A stretch of 38,328 bases of DNA from Dehalococcoidales bacterium (lineage in GTDB: Bacteria > Chloroflexota > Dehalococcoidia > Dehalococcoidales > UBA2162): NCBI GenBank assembly GCA_030698765.1, contig JAUYMF010000172.1, forward strand, positions 1-38,328, in the 5' to 3' direction. This document shows positions 5,692 to 16,902 of the stretch, one piece after another. Under the pieces are notes generated by a model. That model saw only the letters and a list, made by a program, of their open reading frames with translations, did not search any database and was not told the origin of the DNA. Each line of letters begins with the position of its first letter. Positions within the stretch are counted from its first letter, which is position 1. The translations under genes were made by a program, and so were the position numbers.

Positions 5692-8526
5692 CTAGCGGCT
5701 GACCAGGAGGGCCAGGGGAAACTGGCGCAGTATATCAGCCAGAGGCAGATCCTTTTCTCCGGTCGAAGCTCTTAAGGTTTCACCCGTGAAAACGCTTGCC
5801 CACTGTCCGGGCATATCCGGGGGAAAAAGTAGCCGGTCATTCTCCCAGATGGGCTCGCCGAGTGGCAGCACATCAGCCAGGACCAGCCCGCTCAGCAGCC
5901 GGGGGACAACCACCAGAACCCACATATCCTCTTCGCGCCGGGCAAAAGAAAATACGTGTTCCGTATTCTGTCCATTAATCTGGAGCGGGATATATTGCCC
6001 TCGCTGGAAGACTTCTCTGAGGGATTTGCGGGTATTCAGCGCCTTGCAGGTGACATAAAGTTTCACCCGGCCGTCCTGCCAGGAACTCAGCATCTGCCGG
6101 AGCAGCGCTGGCTGCCCGTCAGCTTCTTGCCGGATAAGACTATCCAGCAGTTCCCGGCGCTTTGTGAAGTCGACGGGCCGTCTGTTGTCCGGGTCGACAA
6201 GGCTGAAATCCCATAGTTCCGTCCCCTGATAAAAATCAGGGATTCCGGGCAGGGTAATCTTGAGCAAAACCTGGGCCAGAGAATTTAAGGCCCCGTAAAA
6301 GGCTATTGTTTTCTCAAAGCGCAGGAAGTCCTCCAGGAACGGATTTCTTCCTGAGTCTTCTTCCAGGATAGAATCGATAAACTGGATGAGAGCGTTCTCG
6401 TAGTCCAGGTCAGGGGAGAGCCAGCTGGTGCGGGCTTTAGCCTCCCTGACCGCCTTGACCAGGTAAGCCTTGAGGCGTTCCTTGAACCCTGGTATCTCAT
6501 CCGGGGCAAGAGGCCAGGCGCCCAGCATTGTCTGGTAAAGCAGTATTTCCGTGTTCGGCTCCGGAACCGGCATCTCATTTACGGCAAGTTTTTTAGCCTG
6601 GTTCCACTGCCGCCACCGTTTCAGGCGGCTTTCCCATTCTGCTGGCATCTCGGATAGTACGTTGATTCTGGCCCTGACGTCCTCACTGCGCTTGGTGTCA
6701 TGGGTAGAGGTAGCGTTGAGTGTGTCGGGGTAGTGTTCCAATCGTGCGAGGTTGCGTTGATGGAAGTCACCAGCGGATAGGCCCGGCGATTCTGGCTGGC
6801 TCCCTACCTCGTTAAGGGAAAGCAGGGAGTTATATGAGTAGAGGGCAGTATCTTCGTAGCCTTTGGCCATAACCGCTCCGGTAAGCTGTTGCCAGCGCAG
6901 GACAAAACGCAGCCATTCCGGCTGCTCACGGGCCTTGATTTGAGTGGGGAAGTCCAGGGTAAGGACGCGCTGCAGAAAGTCGATAGCGTCACTCTCCATA
7001 TGCGGGTTCCGCCGCCGGGCTTCAGCCACGGCCTGTTTTATGTATCGCCGGTCGTGGGGGGATACGGGCGGGGTAGGCAGGTAAGTGCGGTAGACGGGCA
7101 GGCAGGCGGTAACCTCGGTGAGCGCCCCGGTTAATTCCTGAAATGAGAAGCGAGAATTCCCGTTATGCTGATGCGCCAGGTGAGCCAACTGCTGTCCCAA
7201 TGAGTTTATTTCACCGGGGAACAGCTCTTTTATCACCTGCTTCTTTTTCCGGTAGACGACGTCAATAAAGGGCACGTTCAAGCCGGTAAAGCGGTGATAA
7301 ATCTCGTCCAGTGCCTGTGCCCTCTTCCAGTCCACAAAGAGAGAGTTGACCAGGCTGGCGAAGTCATAGCCGGTGGTGCCGGAGACGGGCCATTCCTTGG
7401 GCAGGGTTTCGTCACCGCTCAGTATCTTTTCGACGACAACATAAAAGCGGGGGGAGGGTCTAATTTCAGTCCCGTCTCCGGAGATGTATTGCTGTAAACG
7501 GGAGAGGTACTGGAAGGGGTCTTTGAGGCCGTCGATGTGGTCGACTCTCAAGCCGGAGACCTTGCCTTCTCTAACCAGTTTCAGGACAAGGCTGTGGGTG
7601 GTTTCAAATACGGCTGTCTCCTCGACGCGGAGACCAATAAGGTCGTTGATGTCAAAGAAACGGCGGTAGTTGATGCGCTCTCTCTCTGTCCGCCAGAAAG
7701 CCAGCCGGTAGACCTGCTTCTCCAGTAGATTACGCAGTAGCCCGAAGCTTTCCGGCTCTCTCTTCCTGCCATTGAAGAGGCTGATGTTCTCCAGGAGGAA
7801 GGTCTTTATCCGGGGCGAGCTTGTAATCAGGCTTAGCAACGATTTTTTTAATGCCTGCTTTTTCCGGTAGCACTCGCTATCCATGTCAAGAGCGGGCAGT
7901 GACTGTACTTCACTTATGAGACGTTCTAAATGCTGGAAATCGGGGTGCTTGGAGCCGGATGTTGCCTCCAGCGTATCTAGCCGGTGACCGATGACCAGCC
8001 GGCAGGATTCAAGGCATACCGGTAAACGATAATCATGATAATAGACAAAAATACCCGCATCCTCGATGGTTAAGACTAACTCCCGGTTTTCCAGGGCTTC
8101 CCGGAAAGGGCTGTTGAGAATTGGCAGCAATACCCTGCCCTCCCCGGCGCTCCAGTCAATATCGAAGAAGCCGGAGTAAGGAGAGGTTGTGCCATTCTCC
8201 AATACGTCCAGCCACCACGGGTTCTCCGGGCTGGCTGCCATGTGGTTGGGGACAATATCCAGCAGCAGCCCCATCCCCTGGTCGTTGAGCGTATTGCTCA
8301 GTGCCTCGAAATCCGTCTCTGTGCCCAGTTCCGGGTTCAGGTGTGTCGGGTCGGTGACGTCGTAGCCATGCGGGCTCCCCGGGCGGGTTTGGAAGACGGG
8401 GGAGGCGTAGAGGTCTGAGATCCCCAGCCGGAACAGGTAGGGTACCAGTTTGATGGCATCCTTCAAGCGAAACTGGCGATTAAACTGGAGCCGGTAGGTG
8501 GCGGCAGGTAATCTCAGGTCAATCAT
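5692..8526 (-). CDS. treY: Maltooligosyltrehalose synthase (GH13_26)
   Basis: Isomerises the reducing-end alpha-1,4 bond of a maltooligosaccharide to alpha-1,1, making maltooligosyltrehalose, the substrate of TreZ. At 944 aa it is slightly longer than most TreY proteins. Visible motifs: N-terminal ATYRLQFNRQFRLKDA, DIVPNHMA, the nucleophile region GLRVDHIDGLKDP (about residues 330-340), the acid region YVVVEKILSGDETLP (about 370) with GTTGYDF following, and NATSTHDTKRSEDVRARI (about 600), where the third Asp lies. It is the last gene of the operon; its ATG directly follows the TAG of the GH57 gene with no gap, so translation is coupled. The partner TreZ is two genes upstream, an unusual split. 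Confidence 0.95.
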   Translation of the reverse strand: MIDLRLPAATYRLQFNRQFRLKDAIKLVPYLFRLGISDLYASPVFQTRPGSPHGYDVTDPTHLNPELGTETDFEALSNTLNDQGMGLLLDIVPNHMAASPENPWWLDVLENGTTSPYSGFFDIDWSAGEGRVLLPILNSPFREALENRELVLTIEDAGIFVYYHDYRLPVCLESCRLVIGHRLDTLEATSGSKHPDFQHLERLISEVQSLPALDMDSECYRKKQALKKSLLSLITSSPRIKTFLLENISLFNGRKREPESFGLLRNLLEKQVYRLAFWRTERERINYRRFFDINDLIGLRVEETAVFETTHSLVLKLVREGKVSGLRVDHIDGLKDPFQYLSRLQQYISGDGTEIRPSPRFYVVVEKILSGDETLPKEWPVSGTTGYDFASLVNSLFVDWKRAQALDEIYHRFTGLNVPFIDVVYRKKKQVIKELFPGEINSLGQQLAHLAHQHNGNSRFSFQELTGALTEVTACLPVYRTYLPTPPVSPHDRRYIKQAVAEARRRNPHMESDAIDFLQRVLTLDFPTQIKAREQPEWLRFVLRWQQLTGAVMAKGYEDTALYSYNSLLSLNEVGSQPESPGLSAGDFHQRNLARLEHYPDTLNATSTHDTKRSEDVRARINVLSEMPAEWESRLKRWRQWNQAKKLAVNEMPVPEPNTEILLYQTMLGAWPLAPDEIPGFKERLKAYLVKAVREAKARTSWLSPDLDYENALIQFIDSILEEDSGRNPFLEDFLRFEKTIAFYGALNSLAQVLLKITLPGIPDFYQGTELWDFSLVDPDNRRPVDFTKRRELLDSLIRQEADGQPALLRQMLSSWQDGRVKLYVTCKALNTRKSLREVFQRGQYIPLQINGQNTEHVFSFARREEDMWVLVVVPRLLSGLVLADVLPLGEPIWENDRLLFPPDMPGQWASVFTGETLRASTGEKDLPLADILRQFPLALLVSR

Positions 8527-10953
8527 CTAACCGACCCGTATGGAAAGTTGTTGTCCCAGGGAGACGAACCGATCAAGCCATTCCGCAGCCGCTGCATCCC
8601 CCTGCTGTCCATTTTTCTGGAATTCCGGGTATGTGGAATGGAGCATTTTATGGTACAGGTTTTGCACCTTCCAGATGTCTACGGGGAAAGGGAGCGAGCG
8701 CAGCATTTCCGCCGCCGTTAATAGTTTGTTGAATAAGGCGATGTCTTCAGGGTTGGCCACGAGTCCGGCTATCATCCTTTCCAGGGTTTGCTGAAAGAGG
8801 TAGCTCAGCCCTTCATTGTCAAGCTCCACTTTCCAGGTCTGCGTTTCATCCAGAAGATTCTTGATGCGCTCTATATCCAGAGAGTCGGCGCTGAGTGCCC
8901 GGCGCAAGCCATTATTGAGGATAAACTCGGCGGCAGATTGAAAGCTCCTTGGGATCGGGTTGCCCAGCTCGGAGAGGAAGCGCATCGGCGGGTAGTGACG
9001 CTCGTATACCTGCTGGTAGGCCGCTTCAATGTCGGCGAGGGCAGACTGGAGGATGTTGTCCAGTACCCTCCGCTGCTCATCCAGGAAGAGGTTTCTAATT
9101 GAGTAGGTGGAAGCGCCGAAGTGCTTGTCGAGGAGACGGATGACCCCGGTGAAGTCGGCTTCAGAGAAGGTCCGCGTCAATTCCTGTACCATTTCCTGAT
9201 AGGCTTCTTCTCCGCGATGCTCGCGGACGCCGGCATTGACGTTGTGGTCGCCGAGGTGTAATACCCCGAAACTGGTGGTGGTTGATTCCCGGGTTATCGC
9301 TGATGTTACCGTGGTCTGCCCCACCGCCAGCCTCGGTTTACCGGCGGTGAAGCTCTGGTAGTCATCAAGGTTGATCTGGTAGCAGTAAATTTCAGCCTGC
9401 TTGTCATATTCCTCAAATAAGGAGCTTATGGCAAAATGAGCGGTGACCTTGGTCAGGTCAATCATGGCGGGCTTGACGAATTTGTCGTAGATATGCCTGC
9501 CGTCGCGGTGAACCGGGAGGTTGCTCCTGGCCAGTTCGAGACGTTCCAGGAAATGAGCTTCCAGTTTATCACCGAATAGTTCCTGGGCGAGCTGGACAGC
9601 CCGTCCGGCGTACTGGATAACCTGCACCGTCTCAATGCCGGATACCTCGTCGAAGAACCAGCCGCAGCTTGTGTACATCAACATGGCGTGACGCTGAAGC
9701 TCCAGAAACTTGAGGGCGGTTACCGTCTCGGACTCGCTCAGTTCGCGGCCGGCGTGCTCATTGAAGAAACGCTGAATTTTATCCGGGGAGCGGTCAAGGA
9801 TTATTTCGATGTAATCATTGCGGGTTGCCCACGGGTCATTGAAAAACTGGCGTGCCTTTTCCTCATACCGGGGCGCTACCGTATCGCGCAGCCAGTCAAA
9901 TGCCTCACGCAGTGGAGCCCGCCATGCCTGGTTCCATTTCGGGTCTCTACCGGCATTGTCACCGCAGTCGCTCCGCCAGCGCTCAATCCCGTGAGCGCAA
10001 CTCCAGGAGGTGTTCTCGATTATCTCTACTTCATGAGCGGGCGGGTGGTTTTCCAGGAATTCGCCGTAGTTGGTGATTCGCGCCAGGTCGTTGGCTTCAA
10101 TATAGGAGAGTGCGTAGGCCAGCGCCATATCCCCGAAGCGGTGGTGATGTCCGAAAGTTTCCCCGTCAGTGGCGATGTGGACAAGCTGGGGCACGGTCTG
10201 TTTCTCAGAGAAGGCGCCGGTGAGACACCGGGCAAAATCCCCCCCGTTTTTGAGCAGGTCTTCAAAGGCGACACTGCGGGAAATAGGCCCGTCATAAAAA
10301 AAGAGGCCCAGCGTCCGGCCCGAGGGCAGGTTGACACGGTAAGGTCTTGTCGGGTTGATGGTGGCGCCTTCGGTACTATGCCATGTCCTGGTGCCAATCC
10401 TCCTTGCCTGTTTGGCCTGGTTAGGCGCCAGGACGGTAAACTTGATTCCGTGTTCGGCCAGGATATCCAGGGTCTCCAGGTCCACCGCCGTTTCCGGGAG
10501 CCACATCCCTTCCGGCGGGCGCCCGAAGCGGTGCTCAAAGTCCCGGATTCCCCATACCACCTGGGTATATTTGTCACGGCGGTTGGCCAGGGGCATGATC
10601 ATGTGGCTATATGCCTGTGCCATGGCTGAACCGTGTCCGGAAAATTTTTGCTGGCTCTCACGGTCAGCATCCAGGATAAGCTGGTAGGCATCAGGGGCAT
10701 TCACTTCCAGCCAGGAGAGTAATGTTGGCCCGAAATCAAAACTTATCTTGGTATAGTTGTTTACTATCTGCGCAATATATTCTTCACTGTCCAGAATGCG
10801 AGATGCGGTGTTGGGCGCATAGCACTCGGCGGTGATACGTTCATTCCAGTCATGGTAAGGATAGGCGGAATCCTGCATCTCAACGTATTCCAGCCAGGCG
10901 TTCTCCCGTGGCGGCTGGTAAAAGTGGCCATGGATGCAAATGTAACGTTCCAT
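8527..10953 (-). CDS. GH57 glycoside hydrolase with DUF3536-type C-terminus
   Basis: An 808-aa protein of the GH57 alpha-glucan-active family. The N-terminal barrel starts YICIHGHFYQPPRENAW; the predicted nucleophile is the Glu in GMWLPETAVDLETLDIL (about residue 155) and the acid the Asp in HIATDGETFGHHHRFGDM (about residue 260). The long C-terminal part (about 350-800) matches the DUF3536-type architecture and contains FGVLHLGDHNVNAGV. The family includes amylases, 4-alpha-glucanotransferases and branching enzymes; which reaction this subgroup performs is not settled to my knowledge. It sits exactly between treZ and treY with TAG-ATG junctions on both sides, implying stoichiometric expression with the trehalose-forming pair. 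Because no GlgX/TreX debranching enzyme is seen here, a role in trimming or rearranging chains for TreY is plausible but inferred. Confidence 0.9.
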   Translation of the reverse strand: MERYICIHGHFYQPPRENAWLEYVEMQDSAYPYHDWNERITAECYAPNTASRILDSEEYIAQIVNNYTKISFDFGPTLLSWLEVNAPDAYQLILDADRESQQKFSGHGSAMAQAYSHMIMPLANRRDKYTQVVWGIRDFEHRFGRPPEGMWLPETAVDLETLDILAEHGIKFTVLAPNQAKQARRIGTRTWHSTEGATINPTRPYRVNLPSGRTLGLFFYDGPISRSVAFEDLLKNGGDFARCLTGAFSEKQTVPQLVHIATDGETFGHHHRFGDMALAYALSYIEANDLARITNYGEFLENHPPAHEVEIIENTSWSCAHGIERWRSDCGDNAGRDPKWNQAWRAPLREAFDWLRDTVAPRYEEKARQFFNDPWATRNDYIEIILDRSPDKIQRFFNEHAGRELSESETVTALKFLELQRHAMLMYTSCGWFFDEVSGIETVQVIQYAGRAVQLAQELFGDKLEAHFLERLELARSNLPVHRDGRHIYDKFVKPAMIDLTKVTAHFAISSLFEEYDKQAEIYCYQINLDDYQSFTAGKPRLAVGQTTVTSAITRESTTTSFGVLHLGDHNVNAGVREHRGEEAYQEMVQELTRTFSEADFTGVIRLLDKHFGASTYSIRNLFLDEQRRVLDNILQSALADIEAAYQQVYERHYPPMRFLSELGNPIPRSFQSAAEFILNNGLRRALSADSLDIERIKNLLDETQTWKVELDNEGLSYLFQQTLERMIAGLVANPEDIALFNKLLTAAEMLRSLPFPVDIWKVQNLYHKMLHSTYPEFQKNGQQGDAAAAEWLDRFVSLGQQLSIRVG

Positions 10954-12804
10954 CTAAAACTCCTTTTGAAAAAGCACCAGCTCCCAGGGGCTGAAAGTAA
11001 GGGCGCTCTCTCCCTCTGAGTCAAGCCATGCCGGTAAAATACTCCCCTCTCCCAGCCAGCGTTTCTCCGCTGAGTCCATTCTTTTTTGCCAGCGTCCGGC
11101 GGGTACAGGTATCGTGGCTGACATCCGGTCCCGGTTGAAGCTGAAAATCATGACGGCCTCATTGTCTTCATGCCAGCGGCGTACCAGAAGCAGTCCGGTT
11201 TCCTCAAAGCTCTGCACTTCCATGGTATCCTTGCTCGGGTTGGACAGGGCAGGAGACTCACGGCGGAGTCTAAGCAGTTCTTTATAGAATTCGAGCAGGA
11301 CACGGTGTTGGCCTTTCCCGCGCAGGTCATGGTTGAGCCTGGCGAGCCGGAAGGTGGCTTCATCCTGTGGGTCAGGCAACTCGCCCTGCCACTGGAAAGC
11401 GGCAAACTCTTCATGGCGACCTTTCCGTACCGCCGCCACCAGCTCGGGGTCTGAGTGGCTGACGAAGTAGGGGAAAGGGGCTGTCTCCCCGTATTCCTCA
11501 CCCATGAAGAGGAGGGGCAGGAACGGCGAGAGCAGGGTAACACCGGCTGCCAGCTTGAGCGCTTCGAAGGAGACCTGTTTACTCAGTCGTTCGCCTTGCA
11601 CGCGGTTGCCGACCTGGTCGTGGTTCTGTGAGAAGACAACAAAGCGATCGGCAGGGATGTCCGCGGAGGAGACGCCGTGCCGGCGCTGGCGGTACAGTGA
11701 GTATTCGCCGGAGTAAACAAACCCTTCCCGGAACGCCTTGGCCAGGTGCCGGAGCTGCCCGAAGTCCTGATAGTATCCCTGCCGCTCTCCGGTGAGCAGC
11801 ACATGCAAAGCATGGTGGAAGTCATCGTTCCACTGGGCGTCCAGTCCGTAGCCTCCCGTTTCCGGCGAGCGGATAAGGCGGGCATCATTGGCGGTACTCT
11901 CGCCGATGAGATAGGCGTTTCGTTGCCGGGTATTCGCCTCTTTGTGAAATGCCGCGGACAGTTCTTCCAGGAAGGGATAAGCCGAGATGTCCAGTATGGC
12001 GTGGAGCGCATCCAGGCGCAGGGCGTCAATGCGAAATTCGGCGAGCCAGTAGATGGCGTTTTCAATGAAAAAGCGGCGCACCCCGTCACTATAAGGTCCG
12101 TCGAAGTTGAGGGCGGCTCCCCAGGGAGTCCGGTAGCGGTCAGTGAAATAGGGCGCGAAATCAGCCAGGGAGTTCCCCTCCGGGCCAAGGTGATTATAAA
12201 CCACGTCCAGCACTACCGCCATCCCGCTGCGGTGACAGGCATTGACCAGTCGCTTAAGTCCCTCCGGGCCTCCATAAGAGTTCTGCACCGCGAAGGGATA
12301 GATGCCGTCATAACCCCAGTTGCGCTCACCCGGAAACTGGGCGACGGGCATCAGTTCCAGTGCGGTAATGCCCAGGTCTTTAAGCTCGTCCAGACGGGGA
12401 ATGATGGCATCAAAAGTCCCCTCCTCTGTAAAAGTGCCGGTATGGAGTTCGTAGATAACGTACTCTGCCAGGGGCAGCCCGGACCAGTTGCCGTCCTCCC
12501 GGGGGAAATCAGAGCTTGTTACCTGGGAAGGGCCGTGGACACCCTGAGGCTGATAGCGGGATGCCGGGTCGGGGCGTTCCTGCCGGCTGTTAAGCCGGTA
12601 GCGGTACTCGCTGTGCGGTTCCACTCCACGAACAATCGCCTGATGATAGCCCTGAGCGTCTTTAGTTAAAGATAGTAGCCGTTCTTCCGGGGATATTATG
12701 TGTATATCCATCTTTTCAATCAGGGGAGCCCAGACCAGGAAATGGCAGCGGCCTTCCCCCAGATATGTTGCCCCCAGGCGGACGGAGGTATTCATGGTGT
12801 TCAT
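10954..12804 (-). CDS. treZ: Malto-oligosyltrehalose trehalohydrolase (GH13_10)
   Basis: Hydrolyses the alpha-1,4 bond next to the alpha-1,1-linked end of maltooligosyltrehalose and releases trehalose. The 616-aa protein has an N-terminal CBM48-like beta domain ([20 protein letters not shown]), then [16 protein letters not shown] (about residues 117-132), [15 protein letters not shown] (about 195-210), the nucleophile region [14 protein letters not shown] (about 255-270), the acid in LIGEST (about 298) and [11 protein letters not shown] with the third Asp. All catalytic positions are present. Its ATG overlaps the glgB TGA by 4 bp and its stop abuts the GH57 start. Works with TreY, encoded two genes downstream, in making trehalose from glycogen. 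Confidence 0.95.
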   Translation of the reverse strand: MNTMNTSVRLGATYLGEGRCHFLVWAPLIEKMDIHIISPEERLLSLTKDAQGYHQAIVRGVEPHSEYRYRLNSRQERPDPASRYQPQGVHGPSQVTSSDFPREDGNWSGLPLAEYVIYELHTGTFTEEGTFDAIIPRLDELKDLGITALELMPVAQFPGERNWGYDGIYPFAVQNSYGGPEGLKRLVNACHRSGMAVVLDVVYNHLGPEGNSLADFAPYFTDRYRTPWGAALNFDGPYSDGVRRFFIENAIYWLAEFRIDALRLDALHAILDISAYPFLEELSAAFHKEANTRQRNAYLIGESTANDARLIRSPETGGYGLDAQWNDDFHHALHVLLTGERQGYYQDFGQLRHLAKAFREGFVYSGEYSLYRQRRHGVSSADIPADRFVVFSQNHDQVGNRVQGERLSKQVSFEALKLAAGVTLLSPFLPLLFMGEEYGETAPFPYFVSHSDPELVAAVRKGRHEEFAAFQWQGELPDPQDEATFRLARLNHDLRGKGQHRVLLEFYKELLRLRRESPALSNPSKDTMEVQSFEETGLLLVRRWHEDNEAVMIFSFNRDRMSATIPVPAGRWQKRMDSAEKRWLGEGSILPAWLDSEGESALTFSPWELVLFQKEF

Positions 12805-14771
12805 CCCTGGCTCTTAAAAAAGGTCACGGCCAGCGGCGGCACTGTGATTTCGAGGGAATAGGGACGGCCGTGCGTTGGAATTTCCTGCGCTTCTACCGTT
12901 GCCGGGTTGCCCTGTCCGCTGCCGCCGTATTCCCCGGCGTCGCTGTTCAGGATTTCCGTCCAGGAACCACCGCGTGGCACACCCACCCGGTAGTTAAAAT
13001 GGGTCATCGGGGTGAAGTTGCCGATGACCAGTAGAATATCGCCGGTTGATTTACCTTTGCGGATAAAGCTGATGATGCTCTGCAAGGCGTCACTGGCATC
13101 AACCCATTCGAACCCGGCCGGGTCAAAATCGACCTCGTGCAGCGCCGGTTCGTTACGGTAGACCTGATTCAGTGTCTTCAGCCACTGCTGGACCTGGGCA
13201 TGGGGCTGGTATTCGAGCAAATACCAGTCCAGGCTGCCGTCATGGTTCCACTCGCTCCATTGCCCCAGTTCGGTGCCCATGAAGAGCAGTTTCTTGCCGG
13301 GCTGGGTGTACATATAGCCCAGGAGGAGTCTCAGGTTGGCGAACTTTTGCCAGTTGTCACCGGGCATCTTGCCCAGCAGTGATCCCTTGCCGTGTACCAC
13401 CTCATCATGAGAAAGGGGCAGCACGAAGTTCTCGTGAAAGGCGTAAATCATACGGAAGGTCAAATCATTTTGGTGATATTTACGGTGGATGGGATCGCGT
13501 GATATGTATTGCAGGGTATCGTGCATCCAGCCCATGTCCCACTTCAGGCCAAAACCCAGGCCGCCCAGGTAGGTCGGTCGGGAGACCATAGGCCAGGCGG
13601 TGGATTCTTCAGCTACCGTCTGTACATCCGGGTATTGCTTGTAGACTTCTTCGTTAAACCGGCGTAAGAAAGATATAGCCTCGATATTTTCCCGGCCGCC
13701 GTACTTGTTGGGCATCCACTGGCCAGCTTTCCTTGAGTAGTCCAGGTAGAGCATGGAAGCGACGGCGTCAACGCGCAGCCCGTCGGCGTGGTACTTGTCC
13801 AGCCAGAAGATGGCGCTGCTGATGAGGAAGCTCTGCACCTCGGGACGTCCGTAGTTGAAGATGTAGCTCTTCCAGTCAGGGTGAAATCCCTTTTCCGGGT
13901 AAGAGTGTTCGTAGAGGTGAGTACCATCGAAGAAGGCGAGCCCGTATTCATCGGTGGGGAAGTGTGAGGGTACCCAGTCCAGGATTACCCCGATTCCGTG
14001 CTGGTGGAGGTAATCGACCAGGTACATAAAGTCCTGGGGTGTGCCGAAACGGCTGGTGGGGGCGAAATAGCCGGTAGTCTGATATCCCCAGGAGCCGAAG
14101 AAAGGGTGCTCCATCACCGGCAGCAGTTGTACGTGGGTGAAACCGGTCTGCTGCACGTGCTCGGCGAGCTGGGGCGCCATTTCCCGGTAGGAAAGAGACC
14201 GGTAACCCTCGTCGGGTACGCGTTTCCATGACCCCAGGTGCACCTCGTAGATGGATATGGGGCCATCAAGCCGGTTTCGGGAGTGCCGCTTCTCCATCCA
14301 TTCCCGGTCTCCCCAGTCATAATCGAGGTCCCAGACTATGGAGCTGGTCTTTGGTGCTACTTCATCAAAAACGGCGAAAGGGTCGGCTTTGTCTACCCGG
14401 TAGCCCCGGTAGCGGGAAGCGATGTGGTACTTGTAGAGAGCGCCCTTACCGATTCCCGGAATGAACCCTTCCCAGATTCCTGACTGGCCTCTGGGGCGTA
14501 AGGGGTGGCTTTCCCGGTTCCAGCCATTAAAATCGCCAATGACCGAGACCATCCTGGCGTCAGGCGCCCAGACGGCAAAATAAGTCCCCGGCTGGCCGCC
14601 AACGGTCTCCGGATGAGCGCCCAGTTTCCGGTATAAACGGAAATGAGAGCCTTCATTAAAGAGATAAAGGTCATCATCGCTGATGAGGGTTATCCCTGAG
14701 GATACCCCCTGATCCTGGATTGTTGCCTCCGGGTTCTGGTCGGGTCTATCATGCCTTTCTATTTCAGTCAT
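12801..14771 (-). CDS. glgB: 1,4-alpha-glucan branching enzyme (GH13_9)
   Basis: Transfers alpha-1,4 chains to alpha-1,6 positions, converting the linear product of GlgE into branched glycogen. The 656-aa protein has a CBM48 domain (about residues 30-130), the [10 protein letters not shown] motif (about 165), [18 protein letters not shown] (about 225), [18 protein letters not shown] with the nucleophile Asp near 335, VAEESTAWP with the acid Glu near 388, and [20 protein letters not shown]. This is the standard GlgB signature set, so a trehalose-hydrolase assignment is excluded. The start overlaps malQ by 8 bp and the stop overlaps treZ by 4 bp. A 50-residue acidic N-terminal extension before the CBM48 core is poorly conserved in appearance. 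Confidence 0.96.
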   Translation of the reverse strand: MTEIERHDRPDQNPEATIQDQGVSSGITLISDDDLYLFNEGSHFRLYRKLGAHPETVGGQPGTYFAVWAPDARMVSVIGDFNGWNRESHPLRPRGQSGIWEGFIPGIGKGALYKYHIASRYRGYRVDKADPFAVFDEVAPKTSSIVWDLDYDWGDREWMEKRHSRNRLDGPISIYEVHLGSWKRVPDEGYRSLSYREMAPQLAEHVQQTGFTHVQLLPVMEHPFFGSWGYQTTGYFAPTSRFGTPQDFMYLVDYLHQHGIGVILDWVPSHFPTDEYGLAFFDGTHLYEHSYPEKGFHPDWKSYIFNYGRPEVQSFLISSAIFWLDKYHADGLRVDAVASMLYLDYSRKAGQWMPNKYGGRENIEAISFLRRFNEEVYKQYPDVQTVAEESTAWPMVSRPTYLGGLGFGLKWDMGWMHDTLQYISRDPIHRKYHQNDLTFRMIYAFHENFVLPLSHDEVVHGKGSLLGKMPGDNWQKFANLRLLLGYMYTQPGKKLLFMGTELGQWSEWNHDGSLDWYLLEYQPHAQVQQWLKTLNQVYRNEPALHEVDFDPAGFEWVDASDALQSIISFIRKGKSTGDILLVIGNFTPMTHFNYRVGVPRGGSWTEILNSDAGEYGGSGQGNPATVEAQEIPTHGRPYSLEITVPPLAVTFFKSQG

Positions 14772-16902
14772 TATCTCCGCTCTCTTGTTTGCGCAGTCTG
14801 TTCACTATATTCAGTGTACCAAGTACCTCGGGCATTTGGCAAAGCTCCTCGAACCTGTAACGCGCTTTTCTTTGCCAGTTCGGGTATTCCCTCCGGGTAG
14901 TGGGCACATTCTGGGGCTGTGTCTCCAGCCACAGGTCTTCGAGGTTGACCAGGACGATTCGTGCCTGGCTGTCCGCCAGGAATGATAAGCAAGCCCTGAG
15001 TATGCTGAGGACATCACCTTCGGCATTCGGTTGGAGCCAGCCTCTCTTCTGCAAGAAAGCGGACAGGGCTTTTTTCATGTTCCGGAAGTTTTGCCGTTCT
15101 GCCCGGGCGCTGGCTTTGTCCAGCAGCCCTAGCCTGAGCCTTTCCGGGATATCCGTTTCCTGCCAGAAGGCGGCAAAAGGGGGCATATCGTGGGTATTGA
15201 GACTGGCTACCGAATTGTGTGATGGTGGCGGCGGTACTTTACGCGGATTAGCGGCTAGCTGGTAATGCAGCACGTACATGTGCTGAAGGCCGTGCCGCTT
15301 CATCGCGGGCTTGACGTACGGGGGTACGGTTCCCAGGTCTTCACCAACGATGATAGCCTGATGACGTTGCGACTCCAGAGCCAGAATAGCGTAGAGTTCT
15401 TCAGCCGGGTAGCGCAGGTAGACCCCCTGCCGGGGTTCCATTCCGCCGGGGATACAGAAGAGGCGGTGGAGTCCCATCACATGGTCAATGCGTAGAATAC
15501 GCGCGAAGCGGAGATGATGACGCAGGTAGGCGATTGTATAGCAGTAGCCCTGCTCCCTGGTTTTTTCCGGGTGCAGCGGTGCGAACGCCCAGTCTTGCCC
15601 CCGGGTGAAGACGGGATCCGGGGGCGAACCGACTGAACTATCCGGAACAAAAATATCAAGTTCCCGCCAGGCATCATAACCGTCGGGGTGCACTCCCACG
15701 GGAAGGTCGAGATAAAGGTGGACGCCTCTCTGGTCAGCCCTCTGGGAGACATTTTCCAGTTGCTGATGGGCCAGCCACTGCGCGTACAGGTGATAACGTT
15801 CATCCGCCTCATCGTAATCATTTTCAGTCAGGGTACCATCGCACAGGGGTTGAGGCCAGGACCGCCACGGAAGGCGCTGTTTCTCAAAGGTAGCTTGGAA
15901 GCGGGCGTAGTCGGCAACCGCCGGGTGTGTCTCCGCAAAATGGCGGAGGTCATCAAGGCGCCGGGATGTCCCGCTGAACAGGTAGCGGCACAGTTCCTCC
16001 AGGACACGGCGCTTCAGCGCCATCTGGCGGGGATAGTCAACCAGGGACGAACCCTGCAGTTCCCTAAGCTCTGTCTGAAAGCGGGTAGATTCGAGGATTG
16101 CCCGTGCCGGAGGACATTCTGCCAGTTCGGGCACGCTGTTGATGTCCACGTAGAACTCGTTCCAGAGCCGGCGGCTGACCGGCAGATAGGGACTGTTCTC
16201 AAAGTTATCACCGGGGAAGGTCGCCAGGAAGGGCAGTGTGGCTACGGTTTGCCCTCCCATTTCGGCTACCCACGCTGTTAGAACTTCCAGGTCTGAAAAG
16301 TTACCGCCCCCCCCGCTCTCAGAGGAATGGAGAGCGTATAACGGGAGAAAGACCCCCCAGCTCCTGTCTTCCGGCCCTGACGGGGGAAGATAAGCCTGTA
16401 CGGGGGCTGAAATGATAAGGGTCTCATGCTTTTCCCCGGCTATCTCTACCATCAACCGGTGGTACCCCCGGGGTAACCTGCCGGTCAGCGTGAGTTGACT
16501 GGCTACGTAACGTATCCCCTCTATTTCAGTGGTGTCAACCACGGGCATACCGGTGGCAGGCTGTTGCCATCTCCGCTCTTCACCGGTCTCCAGTTTGAGG
16601 TGACAGTCCAGGGTGGTATCAGACGCAGTTGACGGGAGCCGGACCGGTATCAGCGCCGGGCGGTTATCCCAGTATACCGTTACCGGCTCAAGCGGTTGCC
16701 GCCACAGTGTTTGCCGCTTTTCCCGCCAGGCCAGCGGAATATCGTGGAGGGTCATTAGCGGGGCGCCCAGTGACCGGAGCGCGGCCAGCAGTGATTCTGT
16801 TGCAGCCGGTTGTCTGCGGTGGGATACGTCATAGTAAGCGGTTTGTAACCCGTAGAGGCGGGACAGATGATGGAGAAGACGGGTTCCGGAGGCAGGGTTC
16901 AC
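14764..16902 (-). CDS. malQ: 4-alpha-glucanotransferase (amylomaltase, GH77)
   Basis: Transfers maltooligosyl units between alpha-1,4-glucans, releasing glucose or short chains; in this operon it can lengthen short products left by TreY/TreZ or GlgP. The 712-aa protein has an N-terminal region of about 150 residues in the position of the E. coli-type MalQ N-domain, then the GH77 barrel. Visible: the nucleophile region [34 protein letters not shown] with the acid Glu, and [13 protein letters not shown] with the third Asp. The start is GTG, overlapping the TGA of the TreS-maltokinase gene (GTGA). No frameshift or missing residue seen. Confidence 0.94.
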   Translation of the reverse strand: MNPASGTRLLHHLSRLYGLQTAYYDVSHRRQPAATESLLAALRSLGAPLMTLHDIPLAWREKRQTLWRQPLEPVTVYWDNRPALIPVRLPSTASDTTLDCHLKLETGEERRWQQPATGMPVVDTTEIEGIRYVASQLTLTGRLPRGYHRLMVEIAGEKHETLIISAPVQAYLPPSGPEDRSWGVFLPLYALHSSESGGGGNFSDLEVLTAWVAEMGGQTVATLPFLATFPGDNFENSPYLPVSRRLWNEFYVDINSVPELAECPPARAILESTRFQTELRELQGSSLVDYPRQMALKRRVLEELCRYLFSGTSRRLDDLRHFAETHPAVADYARFQATFEKQRLPWRSWPQPLCDGTLTENDYDEADERYHLYAQWLAHQQLENVSQRADQRGVHLYLDLPVGVHPDGYDAWRELDIFVPDSSVGSPPDPVFTRGQDWAFAPLHPEKTREQGYCYTIAYLRHHLRFARILRIDHVMGLHRLFCIPGGMEPRQGVYLRYPAEELYAILALESQRHQAIIVGEDLGTVPPYVKPAMKRHGLQHMYVLHYQLAANPRKVPPPPSHNSVASLNTHDMPPFAAFWQETDIPERLRLGLLDKASARAERQNFRNMKKALSAFLQKRGWLQPNAEGDVLSILRACLSFLADSQARIVLVNLEDLWLETQPQNVPTTRREYPNWQRKARYRFEELCQMPEVLGTLNIVNRLRKQESGDND

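Noticed and set aside
9688-12669. Plus-strand open frames opposite the GH57 and treZ genes (9688-10629 and 11746-12669)
   Set aside because: Antisense shadows of well-supported genes, without recognisable domains or own ribosome-binding sites.
12801-14771. GlgB gene as a trehalohydrolase paralogue
   Set aside because: The CBM48 domain followed by the [14 protein letters not shown] and [14 protein letters not shown] motifs is specific to branching enzyme.
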